Of a stretch of 64,000 bases of DNA, positions 36,961 through 49,692 are shown piece by piece. Position 1 is the first letter of the stretch. Each line of letters opens with the position of its first letter. The stretch covers positions 31,908,001 to 31,972,000 of the forward strand of contig AP031354.1 in the NCBI GenBank assembly GCA_037833965.1, written 5' to 3'. The DNA comes from Marchantia polymorpha subsp. ruderalis (taxonomy: Eukaryota > Streptophyta > Marchantiopsida > Marchantiales > Marchantiaceae). Both the position numbers and the translations under genes were made by a program. The notes below the pieces were generated by a model, which had not been told where the DNA came from, did no database searches, and saw only the letters and a list, made by a program, of their open reading frames with translations.

Positions 36961-37256
36961 TTAACTTATATCAGAAATCACATTCTAACGTTCATGCCGA
37001 CGGTATCGATGGAACGTGTACATGTAGAAAGCTGCGCCAAGTTCTTATTCAAACTGGCTCCAGGAGCTTGGAAATGAGAGTACGACAAGAAAGCCGGAGC
37101 CCCGTTGACGAAGACGGCCTCGTTGACTGATTGTAGATTTGCGGTGGCCCAGAGTGCGAAAGTGCGGCTAGAAGTTCGAGAGAAGCCGGCGTGGATGCGA
37201 AAGGACCCCAAGTGGCGGAAGGGGCGAAGCTGGAATCGAGCCTCGACTGACGAACC
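36961..37256 (+). promoter_or_regulatory. Upstream region of the MYND gene
   Basis: About 300 bp of normal-GC DNA between the AT-rich block and the ATG. Nothing specific was recognised beyond the GC-rich leader-like composition. Confidence 0.35.
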
Positions 37257-38846
37257 ATGTCTCGAGCGTGTGAGGCGGGCAGCAGTAGCAGTGGTAGTGA
37301 GGAGCTACACGTCTGCGGTCTATGCGGCAAAGAAGGCGTCAAGTTGAGATGCAGCACCTGCGTTCAAGTGTACTACTGCGACCGGAAATGCCAGCTTTCG
37401 GACTGGAAGACCCACAAACCGGTGAATTTTGCTCTTGGTTGCGCGGGTCTTTTATGCCCATTCATTCGTATATGTGCAACAAGTTTTTCTCGCTTGGATT
37501 GTGGGAGAAGAGTCAGGACAGCATGGAGACATGGGAGGAGATGTGGGAGCCTTTTCTGACATGTTGAATCTTTGTTCCTTGTGATCTATCGAAATCGATG
37601 GTGTCAGATTTGCAAGGTGTTGTCTGGGGGAGGAAACGGCATGAAGAAGGCTCTTGAGGTTTTCGAAGGTTTACTTGCTGCCGTGGAACGCGGAAAGGGA
37701 CCTACCACGGCTAGTGGAAAGGTACCCACCACGGTTAGGAAGGCTGATGTCAGCTTGTTTGACGACAACTTCAAATGGGACGAAGGACTCACCAAAGAGG
37801 AGGTCTCTCTCTCCCTCCGTGTCTCTTTCTTCTGGAGGAAAGATGCTTCCGAGCTCCATTACATTTTCTTCTTCGATTATCTTATACGTTATTTAAACCC
37901 TAAACCTTAATTGAATCGTAAAATCCTAGACGTCCAACTTGTTCTAGAGCTAAAATTTTTGGGTGTTCCGTTTTCTTACACGTTAATTAATCCTATAGGA
38001 ATAGGAACAGTTACCAACCAATATCATTAAAGTGGGTGATCTGTTATTAATATTAGGTGTCTCTCAAAACACCTTAAATCTCAAATCTCACGCGTTAAAT
38101 TGGTTTTAAAAGTTAATTCGGTGTTCCATTATCGTATATCATAATCAAATTCTAAGATAATTTGGTCTCGTTGTTGTACAGGTCTACGTGAGGTTTATTG
38201 ATAGCTTTCGCCTGCGACGTGACGACGATTACGCTTTCGGTGCAGAAATTTGCGAGTTTTATGCCTTAGGAAATGCTATACCAGGCTTCAAGGATTATTT
38301 GAATCAAGCAAAGGCGAAAAACGTTGGTCATCGCGCTCTGGAAACCATGTTTAGACAGCTGGTCTAGATCTGGATGAATGACATGTCTAGACGTGACGAT
38401 AAAAAGAATTCACTGCTTGTTCAATGAATGCATCGTTACTAGTCACGTGTCCCTTGCAGATTGAGTAGACTAATCCACTTCCATGTCTTGCAATTTCCAT
38501 TTCTGGCTCTATCTAAGAGCAATCGTGGGCAGATACTTCCGTTACTATAACATTGTCTTGAATAAAAGTGTGTAAGCTCTGTTCTTAGGATTTATTCATT
38601 TGGGAGAATGATCTGAAGTTGCCTTTCTATACTTCACAGATTCTACCTAGCTGGTGGAGTGAGCAGGATGATCGCAAGATTATGATCTTCTCGATGTCGC
38701 ACAAGTGGGCAAACCTGAATTACGCTGTGGAGAAATATGACATAGAAGATCACTATTGTGCTCTAAACAAGCCATTTGAGCATATGGTTCTTCGCTTCTT
38801 GGCCGAACAAATTACCGGTGACAATCCTTGCTGCGCCTTTAAGTAA
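37257..38846 (+). CDS. MYND zinc-finger protein, 235 aa
   Basis: Exons 37257-37421, 37608-37802, 38182-38322 and 38640-38846, all phase 0. The MYND finger occupies residues 20-57 with all ligands present: C20, C23, C32, C35, C41, C45, H53 and C57. The last Cys is supplied by exon 2. MYND fingers usually mediate protein-protein contacts. The rest is one conserved-looking unit: VRFIDSFRLRRDDDYAFGAEICEFYAL, then PGFKDYLNQAKAKNILPSWWSEQDDRK. This LPxWW type of C-terminus occurs in MYND proteins of fungi and green algae of unknown function. No SET domain is present. The gene converges on the metallophosphoesterase gene with about 1.3 kb between stops. The exon 3 donor (AAC then GTTGGT) is a weak but acceptable site. 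Confidence 0.88.
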
Positions 38847-40194
38847 CGCTCCAGAATGAGTCGAATGGATCGATCTAATGTCCATTTCAGTTGTTGCCTG
38901 GGACACAATTTTGCAATTAAATTTGTGAAGACCCTCCGCTATCTGTACCGTCAGATATAGTCGTCTTGCGGGTTAAATGGCGAGCGTTCTCTCATTAGGC
39001 ACTGGATACTCATTTGGGCTACAACGAATACATAACTTACTTTGACTTCGCCAGTTTTTTTGTGTGAGAAGAAGAGTAAAACTCTCTTCATTCTTGTTTA
39101 TGGGTTGGCTTCTCGTGCTATATTTTGGTAATGATAATACTTGTTTATGGGATGAACTGCTTCTCATGGTATTATTTGGTAATGATAGTACTTGTTAATG
39201 CGTTGAATGCTTCTCGTATTATAATTTGGTAACGATAGTACTCATTTATGGGTTGAATGGCTTGTCGTGTTATAAGTTGGTAATGACAGTAAGATGAAAA
39301 CACGTCACAAAGTATAACGTGTGAGTCTTACTAATCTGACTCATTTTAGAAGTCCAGCTGGTGCCGAACATGAGAAAAACTTTGGTCTGGAGTAAATAAC
39401 AATGTCTACTTGGAGGTACAACATGGGCATGGTGTCCGCAGAGTGCTAATTGAAGCGCATAAGCACATGTTCCTTGACCGTAGCTACACGTGAACTAAAA
39501 AATTCATTCCATGTACTGTAGTAGACTTGTAATAAATTCTTCAGCAAATATTCGGAACATTCCCTTGTACTGTGTTGAAGACTGGAAGAAGTAATCTCAA
39601 TATCAAGATTACATCCAAACTGAAACTGCCATGAGTTTGCAGATTATTTATCCAATTACCGGAGTACAATTAACTGGTAAAAATTGTGGTAGCAAAGAAG
39701 GGAACACTTGTGGATGCAACTGTCATAGAAGGCAGCATTTCCTCTCGCTCGTCACATTCTGCCTCCAAGTTGAGTTCCTCTACGAGTCAGTTCGCTTTAG
39801 AAACTAGCTCAGCAGAATATTTTACATTAATATCATTCCCTGAGTTGAGCCCATCGAGCGCGAGCCTTTTAAGTGGGGGTCGGAGCCCTTTAGACCCTAA
39901 CCTTGAAACAGCACTAGGGAAGTTCCTCCACGAGATGGAACCCAACATCGGTGTAAATGTACATGTACCCATCATGTTGATTCAAACGTTTATCACTGTC
40001 GTCCTAGTTCTATCTTCTGATAACGCAGACCATTTCTAATAGGTGGGGACAACACGGGATGAAAATTGCAGTTCCCCCTACCATCATTTCGAATCGAGAG
40101 TTTTTTCTACTACTGCATTATCTGTACAGGTGGGCGGGAGAACCATGGCTCGTGTGTTACTCGATAGATATCGAAGGCCGTAAAGAATCGTGTG
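38847..40194. other. Convergent intergenic region
   Basis: Between the 3' ends of the MYND and metallophosphoesterase genes. It holds both 3' UTRs and a four-copy diverged minisatellite (39097-39292). Short frames at 39631-39807 and 39686-40039 are not supported as genes. Confidence 0.5.
39097..39292 (+). repeat. Diverged tandem repeat, about 50 bp x 4
   Basis: Units begin TTTATGGGTTG or close variants at about 39097, 39144, 39195 and 39245. Each contains GCTTCTCGTG-type and TTTGGTAATGATAGTACT-type blocks. It lies in the MYND 3' flank. Confidence 0.8.
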
Positions 40195-43100
40195 TTAATT
40201 GGGAAGGCTTTTAGCGACGGGCAATCTTTCAATGACGAAATGATCAATGACGCGTACATTACAGTTCCTTTCTTTGTAAAGACCTACCGGTGTCCACTGA
40301 CTTGGGTACTCCAGACTATGAGAAACCGCCCCTCTCTGCGTCGCTTGTTCAGCCTCCCAATGAGGATCCAAAGCCCACTCCTTCGGTACCTGCTCACAAC
40401 CAGCAGTCAGCGATCAGCAATCAGGTGCGTTATTCAGCTTCCATCTCAAGTTGGTCTCGTTACGAGGATTCAAACCCACACTTCTCTTTCAATGAAGAAA
40501 ACAACAGAAAACGAGAACTCAGACGAACCTTGTCTACTGCAAGTGTGTACACTTCAAGGTCTCCCTTGGCGGTTATGTGGCAGCGGGAAAAGGATTTATA
40601 GTTGGCTATTCGCAAGGAGGAAAATGCTTCATCAAAATGAAGATGAAACCAGTTGATGCAGCAATACAAGTAGCTGCCGAAAACCAAAGACACAACTGGA
40701 GTGGAGAAGACCCAGTAGTAAAGGAACACCGACACATAGTACGCCAGAACAAAACCCCTAGGAACTGTGTCCAAACCATTCTTGCAAATGTTGCTCCGAG
40801 TCACGGCCATAACCTGCAAAGTTCCATGGCCTACAAATTATCCACCATACTGACTACACCGACTTCTACACATTCTAGTCAGTGTAGCGTCATAGCAAGC
40901 ACTAAAATGGGAGATTTCTCGGGGCTACTAGAGACAACAAACAGAACATATTAAGCTTTCGTTAGAGACTTTGTCGTGTTCAGAATAGTTAATCAATGTT
41001 CACTCTTCTGCGCAGTCCACGTAACGGAAGTACCTCTGGTATGTCAAAAGCTGCCATGAGATACTTGATGCACGCTGGATAAAGACCGAAGGTCCAAAAC
41101 TCAATGCGAGCTCTCAAGCCAGTTGGATCAGGAAAGTGCTCATTCTCCTTAGAATGATACCAATCATATAGAGTGTGATAGCCTGCATACACGTTGGATA
41201 ATTCAATAAAGTTTGCAAAACCGTTACACCACAACACAAAATATTGCATAATTAAATAAGATATTCCTCACTGAGAAGAAAAATAAAACGCATGATTGAA
41301 CATACGACCAAGATAGATTGCAACCGGATTCTAAACCTTTGACTTAGCTACAGTATGTGAATCCACTGATTGCAGTTATGGTCACCCATTACACGTACCA
41401 GTATTCCCTAGAAGTTGATGTCGGACGCACGTCTCGATTCCTAGTTCTAGAAGCAGCATGAGCATCATAGCAGCGGTGAGATGAGCCCCTACATGGAGCA
41501 GACCGATAACAACCCGCTTTCGCCGGGAAACTTTGACAGGAACAAAGAGGATGGATAGAAACAGCAAGGTGGAGAAACCTGCGACAGAAACGTAAGAATC
41601 CTCCAGCATGTCCACGAATGCATGGCCCATCACACTCCAAAATTGTTGAATATGTCCCATCATTGAGTCATCCTCTCGCAGCACTTTCTCCAAATGACAC
41701 TGGGAAACAAAACGTAGAAGCACAGTTAAAACGAAGTTGAATCGAAACAATAACAAATGTTTTCAACAAAACAAAGATTTTCTCACTCATTCCTCATCCC
41801 ATGACCCGGCTAGTCCATTGCATACAAAAAAATCGTTGATTGGTACAATTAGTAATTATAATAAGAGTCGTGATTTATATGTAGATCATATGATACATGA
41901 ACAACGTCAGTAATTAGCGACCAAGAGAACTAAGCAACCCTGACGGTGCATCTCAAAGGTGCCCACAATATAAATCATGATACATTGTTGAACTCGAAGT
42001 CAACTTATTTCTGCATTTAGGGCTAGGGTGTAAGTAGGTTCAGCCATCAGCTACCTTGAGGTTAGGTTTTTTTAAAAGGACATCAGGCCCAAGTTTGAGC
42101 CATGAACTCTCTATATATTTCTAGATTAATAGTAAAGAACATAGGTCAGAATACACACCTAGTTGTCAATATATTGAGTGTTAGATTGCTCAGAGATTGA
42201 GTGTGGAATTAGCAATTTATTTAAGGTTTGAGTTCTATCTAAATTCAAAGTGGGGACTATTGTAAGGAGTTCCTGATCTCAGTGTCGCCTACCTGAGAGT
42301 AAGGAAAGTGTAGCAAGCTGTAGCTACATCAGAGGAGTCATCAGGTGTAAGTGATATATCTAGATTACATCCTAGTCAACTGCTGCATTAGAGTTAAGAA
42401 TATCAAAAAGGTATGGGCCCACACTTGGTTGGTGAGCCTTAGAGCATGATGAAAAGTAACAGTCTAAATTACAAACAATAGACTCTTGATGGTGAAGAGG
42501 TATTTAAGCTCTTTAGCTATTGAAAGTGCTGTAAAAAAACCTAAAACATCGAGGAGTGTTTTGGAGATAAGATGTTCACATTACAGCACGCGATAACCAA
42601 GGGTCGGTTGAAAAGAACTCTCGATCAAATCAACAAGAACTTGGTAGTAAATATCTCATATGCTTGGAACATATGAACCGAGTTAAAAGCTGTGACATAG
42701 ACTGGTATCTTTGTTGAAGCTAGGCTGAAATGAACAGAGATAATTTTCTTGAGATGATGAAAAATTTTGCAAACTTTTCACCAAAAGAAGAAAAGTAAAA
42801 AGATAAAAGATAAAAGATGAAAAAGTTTGCAGTGTAATTGCACATAACGGCTAAGTTGAGATTATGTTTTCTAGGATTGGTCAATCAGGCACAATCATTC
42901 AGCCTTTTTTCAAGGTTGCACATCTGTTGAGCAGTCTGCTTAGAAAATTAAGCCTCTTAACTGTTCCTTGAGGCTCTTCCTTAAGAGCAAGAGACTTGGG
43001 ATTACATGTAAAAAAAGGTGGTCACTAATGAATACTGTATAAGAAAAAAGTGGGTCAGAAAGAGTAAAAGAATCTCAAAATTGCTGCTCATGTGGTGATA

Positions 43101-46100
43101 GAGGGCATTTGAGATTTTAGAAACCAAATTGGAAAAACCAAAAGAAAGGTGGCTTCAGATCTTCCAAGTTTGAAGAGAAAATAAAATCTCATGACATAGA
43201 AAGGATGGGAAGAAGAAAGCGAGTAAAGTCTTGGTTGAGGAATCTTCAGACAATGACAGTGACTACAGTTGCATGGCAGTTAAAAAAGGAAAAGAAGTGA
43301 ATCAAGGATAGTACCTAAGTTCAGCGTGCAGCTCTAACATGAGCTAAGAAAGTTATCAGTCTAAATTTGGAGGAGATGATGAGGTATGCAGAGTGTGAAA
43401 ATGGAGCTGAGACACAAATCTTTAATATAGAATCAAATACTTTGCACTGTTGGGGGAGTGAACAGAGACTAACAACACACTACAGAAATGCAGAAAGTAA
43501 GATATATAAGTGGTATTTTTATTAAACGAACATCAGTGAGCAAGCTCACTAAAGCTGACTTTCATGTGCACTTAACGGGAGAATGTACTAAAGAGAATGA
43601 TGGGCAGGTGTTACGTCATCAAGTCCCTAATGACGACTTATCTAAGCTCTTGGAGGTGAAGAACATATTTACCTTGCACATGTGCACTCAAAGAGAAGAT
43701 TGGGAGATTTTTCTACGTATAACGGTGTGATGGTGAATGGTGTGAAGTTGTAAACAGAATCACTACAATTTTGTGATTCTTGAGCCGTGGGGAAGGAGGA
43801 ACAAGAATGAAAGGTTGCATTCTGTTTAATCCAAAAAGGCAAGATAAATTTGGAAAACAGATGTACTGTTAGGTGAGCAGAAAGTAAGAATATGATATGA
43901 ATGGAAGAATAATCATTGCAAAACTTACTGTAAGCACTACACCTGTTGTGTAACTGTAGTACTAACGTTTATACGTGTTGGTGATGAGAGATGGATCTTC
44001 ATCCCAAACACATAGTTTTCAGAAAACTCAGATGACTGCTGGATCTGAATTTGAAACTTAGGCGGTACTTGATAAAGTGGACACTGTAGACCTGGTAGAT
44101 GGACTTCCTGATCTCCAAAGTCGGAAGAATACATTATGAAGAAAGAAAAGCATGAAAAGGCTCAAAAATCGTTGAGAACGGTGATTCTAGAAAATAAGTT
44201 GCTCCTAGAAGATCCAAGAGGCAAAGACGTTATATATAGAGATTGAAGTATGTTCCAGAGGTTGCTCATGTCTCAGAACAAAATGGTATTGTCATGGAGG
44301 AAGCTGTATCTACTGTTGAGGAAAATGAACTTTCTTCATATTCTAAGGCAGCTAAAAGAAATAGATCAGACTGGAAGAAGTCGAAAAAAGCTACTCAAAT
44401 TTTTCTTTCAAGTTGAAGATGCGACAAAATGTCGCATCTTCAACTTGAAAGAAAAATTAGTGGGTGCAGGTGGGTTCTCAAAGTGAAGAGAGGAGGCACT
44501 AAAGAGTCTTTAAAGCACAAAGCTAGGTTGGTGGCCAAGGGTATGTATAGTCAGAAACCAAGCATTGATTTTCATGAAACATTTGCTCTTTTAGCAAGGC
44601 ATGGCTCTCAGCTCTAGCAGCTGAGAATGATTGGGAAGTAGAGCAATTGAATAAGCAAGCAAAAAGCAAACCTAGGCATAATGCGAAAACTTAATATTTT
44701 TCCAGCGTAAAGAGCATGCAGTAAACCCGAAAGCAAATTAAGCATCGCATACAACGCAGAAATCGATGAGTCCAGGTCACACAATGATAAACATGTAAAA
44801 CAAATCGATCGTGGAGAAGGAAAGGAAAGTCGTCCAACTACACGTCGTGAATAGTAGAGAAGAACACACCTGCGGAAACATGGAGAAAACCAGAATGAAG
44901 TAGACGACACCTCCAATAACATCAAAGCGCCAGTTCTTCTTCCGAAACTTCAGGATGTTGCCCAAGGCAATCTAAGCAGAACAAAGATCAATCAGATACT
45001 CGCATAACATACTGACTATGTGCTAAGAATCTTAAGTTCCCTCTTGCAGGCTACAGCTAACATTGACTTCGCGCTAAGTCCAAAAAATACAATCTATGAT
45101 GTGGTCACCTCGATAAACCAGACCGACATTCAAGGCTTTATAGTTTTATGACTGCGTTCTACCTTCCTAGAGTCGGGAATGGATGGATACGCAGACATCT
45201 TCTCGTAAGATGATCCTTGGAACTGCTTAAAGCCAGCGAACACATGCGTAGGATGGAGAAAGGCGCCTCCACAGCCGTTTACAATAAGGTGCTGAACAGC
45301 TGGTGTGCTATTTGATGGAATTGCAGAATGACGCATATAATGATGCAAATCTCCGGCCATGCGAAGGCGACAACGTCCTCTTAGATGGTCTTTGATCAAA
45401 TGTGCAACATTCTTTCCTGTGGATCCACCCCAATACCAATCTAGAAGCCAGGCTGGTTCATGCGTGATTACAACAACAGAGTCATCTTCTTTGATCTGGC
45501 ATCAACCATAACAAGTCACCCTCAACATAGTAAGACACAAATGAATGATGCTGAACTTCGTTACTGTGTTTTTAGTAACCAAGCATACCGGGATAAAGCA
45601 GGGCTCCTTCATGCGTTACAGGTTTCTTCCCGTATATATGCATGATATATAGAAGCTCATCTTCAAACTCTTTTTTTCCATATCAATTCTTATGCAATAC
45701 TTTGAGTAAAAAGAGCCTAGTCATCAGACACAGTCATCAGCTAATTGAGAAAAATACAAGAAAATCTAAATAAATCATAGAGGTTTACCTTGCTGCTTAT
45801 GATATCAACAAAATATTTGAATTGGAAGACATCAATGTCTCCATGGAGAGCCTGATCAAGACCAAATATCCACCATCCATGAGGAAGCTGCATTGCGAAA
45901 TAGCTCTTCTCCTGTGGCATCAACCAGCCACCAAGCCAACTCCTGTGACAGATGTACCTCATAAATGTATCTAGCCCATCAAACCAGTCTGCAAAAATGA
46001 TAGATTGTATAACTGGATGAGCTACAAAGTGGACTGTGAATGATTTCATGATGGACAAATTTCACTCTCTATCTCATTACGAGATGACACGACGCAAAAA

Positions 46101-49100
46101 GGTCCTGAGAAACTCCAAAAACAAATTTCTTTTGAACACAAGTCTCATGAGGCTTTGAAGTCCATTTCAGACTAATGTATGTTCCAAAGACATAGGCAAT
46201 ATTGTTCAAAAGAGTTCACAATATGCACAATACCATAGAACATATTCGAGAACAATAATTGCTGGCAACCACCATGTGCATGGTGGAAGTGAAGCAAAAG
46301 TTTACCATGATTTCCGGGGATCGCAAAACATTGAGGCCCATCATATTGTTGTAACGAAGCAACACCAGCTGGAAGTTCCGGTTTCTGGACAGCAATGTGC
46401 TCAGGTCTATACCAATGAGGTGGCTGTAAAGCGTACTGAAATGGCCGAAAAAATCGCTCTTCGTAGGAGAATCTAGAAGGATTGGGATATCTGCAAGTCG
46501 CACAGTCGAGATACAAAAAAAATCAAAACATAGGAGATCCATACTTGTCCCGTCCGTGGTCCTTAATGAGAAAGTGTTATCGATTGGAATCTTCGAACCA
46601 AGTTTACACTTTCGCTGTCACAACAACAGGAGGTAACAGTAATAGACAGACTATAAAGTACTACAAAGACGACAGAACTAATTTAAAATACAAAGAAAGA
46701 TATAGGATAAAACAATACACTTGTCAACGTGTAAATTTGAAGAAGGGAAACTGGAACGAGTCAATGAACTTACGCCAAATCACCACCCACGATCATCAAG
46801 TTGCCTCTGGGAAGGGTCCGATAATGATTGTCTTTATCAGGCACCCTTAAGTAAGGCTGGGCTAGCAGCCGGGCAACGCTGTACGTAGAATTCCCACCAT
46901 CACCAGTATCTGCCATGAAGTCAAACCAAAGTTCTTTTCTCACACTGAAGTGGCTGTACAAGGGACCTTCCTTATTACCATTTTGTTGTGCTTGAGTCAT
47001 TGCTGCCTACAAAAGCAAATACCTTGCATTAGGAAGATTTCGTGTCAAATGATAACGCGTATCGGCAATCTGTTTTAGGCTAAGATCACCGACAGCTAGG
47101 CAAATTACAGGCACGAAGGTGGAAAACAAGTAATATACCTGCATCGTTCGCATGTCAAAACGGCCAACAAATAATGTCACAGACACCAAAAGATCGAATG
47201 CAGTCTTGAACAAATCAGCAGAAGTCCTGATCAGATTCCAAAACACGGAAAATCATCAATGACATAATGAGTCCCGTAGCATCAAAGGACAAAAATAAGT
47301 CTGGTTTTGGAGCCCTTACCCAGAGTACCACGGCACCATATCGAGAAACTCCGGCGTTGTTTCTGTGCTTTGCTGAAGTTTCTCAGGATCAGGGTCTGGA
47401 TGAGTCAGAGCCCAACTGCAAAGGAGAAGACTTAAGCGTCATTACTATGTTTGCTGCACACGACACATGTTTCTTCTCGCTTCTAAACTTTAGTCCCAAT
47501 TTTTCTAGACTAACTAAAAAACACTCGTGGGGAGAGTTTGCGGTAGCGCCTGGCAATGGGTTCCAGATAAGCTGACGAGCTCTATCAAATTGTTTCGATA
47601 CTTGCCGGTGTTTCGAAAAAAGTATCCTTTGTATAACAAAGTAAACAAATACAACAAACCAAATTGATTGCAACAACCTAGGTACACCCAACCACCAATC
47701 CAGCATTCTATACCCATGTTGATGAAAATCAGCACAGAACATCATATACTTCTAAGGAGTGACATACTAGGGAATACATACCCGGTTGACCGCTCCACGA
47801 CGTAATTCGCTACATAAAGCCCGATGAAAGTGGCCCACAGAGAATAAACGGGAGATATGTTGTCTGAAGCATCGACACAAGCCTCATTGCACACCATCTG
47901 GAGTCCAAACAAGTCGTCGATAGTCAGAATACACTGGAATATGTATACTGTAACTACCATATCCATCTGTTCTAGGTGCATGTATCAAAATTAAAGGCAA
48001 CATAAAATTCACTGTGAAACAAGATTTCCATCATCCATGGACGTCCCTACGATAACTAAGGCTTTAGCTAAGATGTTCTCAAGGCTGATGTTAATGTTGA
48101 AATCAAGGATACGGGTTGTTAGTTACTTATATAACAACAGGCATCGCTAGTTCATGACGACATTCTCTCTGTCAGATGATACGTGACTGAAGATGATCGA
48201 TCTTCACTAGAAAGAGAAGTCATGTAGTTTGTACTCATTAGTATTAGACTGTTATAACATGATCAGAATTCAGTAAAATGACTACTCCAATAGGACAGAA
48301 GCAAAGCAGATAAAGATCTTCACCTCCCCGTAAAGCACCCACTTCGAAAAGACGGGATAATCGCGAGCTGATCCTACTGGACCAAGCCAGTTGTTGCAGA
48401 CTTGCTCTTTCACTTCTTGCATTTGGGGCCAGCCTCCCCAACTTGTCAGGTTCCAACTTCGCGCATCTTCGAACAGTAGACTGCTTGACCACTGTCGGCC
48501 CATTGACTTTGCTTTGGCTTTCAAGGCGGCTGTATTACCACAATGACTGTAAAATACACAACATGCTATACTCAACACCTGCAAAACAAATAGCAAGTCC
48601 GGCAGTGGTCCAAGTGAGAAACGATTCTGAAAAGAAATGACACATGGACCAGCTGGTCAATGTTGACGAGATTCCAATATTAAATGACTCAAGAAACCCA
48701 CACTTTCACACTGAACGGCTACTCTTAAAGGTAGGTGGACGAGTAGCACAATATTAAAAGAAAAGAAGATCTTACGGTGCTGTTCTGCAGAATAGTTAGA
48801 ATCTCAGGTCGTTTTCCTGCTAGCCGGGCAGCTACCCCAATGTACCAAAGACCCAAGAATGTGATGTGGAATGCCAGTAGAGCAAGGACCGAGGCAAGGA
48901 ACAATGTCAAGAAAAGTGACAAGTTCATGCGTATATCTACTCCCATCGTATGAAAGCTTGGGAGGTGATAAACAGCAGCAATAAGTAGCCACGCGACATA
49001 CCTGCACCCAGACAAGAGACTCGCAATTAAAAGTTTTATTACAAAGACGTTACAGTACTTAGTGGATAAATAATCCTATCAATCTCAGTTATATACTCTA

Positions 49101-49692
49101 TGCGATATGCACAATATAGGCATCGTGATTCGCTGCCCTACTCCTGAACGATTGCCCTCCACGCTAGTCATGTTGCCTTTACTCTGAGTAGTCATGACAA
49201 ATATACCACAATACAAAGACCAGCGCGTAGCCTAGACGACATTGCTTAATGAGGTCTACATACATTCTAAATCAGATGATTGCAGCGAAACAAGTTCGTC
49301 GAAAAAATCACAAGCCAGTCACAACGAGTACAACAGTATCTTACCAACGACTGAAGTTGGAATAACTTGGCTGGATTGTTCGCCCAAAGAAAGGCGACGA
49401 GAAGAAATAGAAGAAGCCTAAAAGAAACCCGTAAATTGACCACCATTTGATATTCTTGTCCAGCTTGTGCACAAGTGTGTGCATGTTGTCAGTTGAGATG
49501 AAGAACAGGGATGTCGCCAACACCGCAAAGATGGCATGACGAGAGTGTTCGTGAGGATACTCATATTCTTGAATCAAGATCGTCTTCACTGTTTTCATGA
49601 TGGGCAATCCTTCTAATCGCCTCCGAAGAGCTACACTGTAATCGCTATTCTCCCTTGCCCAACTTCGATGTAGTGTGTGAATCACATCAAAT
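40195..49692 (-). CDS. Multi-pass membrane calcineurin-like metallophosphoesterase
   Basis: Plant-specific large membrane phosphoesterase (about 1,000 aa relatives in Arabidopsis). Exons in transcript order: 49692-49345, 49001-48776, 48578-48324, 47897-47782, 47415-47320, 47226-47139, 47006-46774, 46490-46306, 45988-45789, 45495-45163, 44971-44870, 41699-41399, 41182-41034, 40813-40529 and 40389-40195. All junctions are in phase (about 1,036 codons). N-terminal membrane segments include HAIFAVLATSLFFIS, WWSIYGFLLGFFYFF, YVAWLLIAAVYHL and SLFLTLFLASVLALLAF. Metallophosphoesterase motifs are intact: FMADTGDGGNS, GGDLAYPNPS, GNHDWFDG (split by an intron), THEPAWLLDW and AGDLHHYMRH. Further membrane segments follow, then a soluble tail ending VIDHFVIERLPVAKSLPN. 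The first exon listed starts with one base of a split codon, so at least one upstream exon exists or translation begins at the internal Met of MKTVKTILIQEY. Substrate is unknown. The 3.2 kb intron holds a retroelement fossil. Confidence 0.92.
42000..44640 (+). mobile_element. Ty1/copia LTR-retrotransposon fossil inside a host intron
   Basis: Approximate limits. Parts seen in order on the plus strand, antisense to the host gene: a gag-like region with a zinc knuckle (CCSCGDRGHL, near 43085-43115) and a reverse transcriptase fragment near 44460-44600 (CRWVLKVKRGG, then SLKHKARLVAKGMYSQKP) typical of copia. It is clearly broken, with multiple breaks, and truncated within RT. I could not identify long terminal repeats. 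Likely old, given how little of the coding sequence remains readable. Confidence 0.75.
44398..44458. repeat. Perfect 28-bp inverted repeat with 5-nt loop
   Basis: Arms 44398-44425 and 44431-44458 are perfect reverse complements around the loop AAAAT. The structure lies inside the copia fossil within a metallophosphoesterase intron. The perfection of the arms contrasts with the degraded surroundings, so the inverted copy is probably young. Confidence 0.97.

Noticed and set aside
39631-39807. Short frame with CGSKEGNTCGCNC resembling a metallothionein
   Set aside because: Only one small Cys cluster, the rest of the frame lacks metallothionein spacing, and the region is the 3' flank of two genes.
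39686-40039. Phrase KKGTLVDATVIEGS resembling IS5-type bacterial transposases
   Set aside because: The similarity is about a dozen residues; the neighbouring conserved motifs of IS5 transposases are absent, so chance is likelier.
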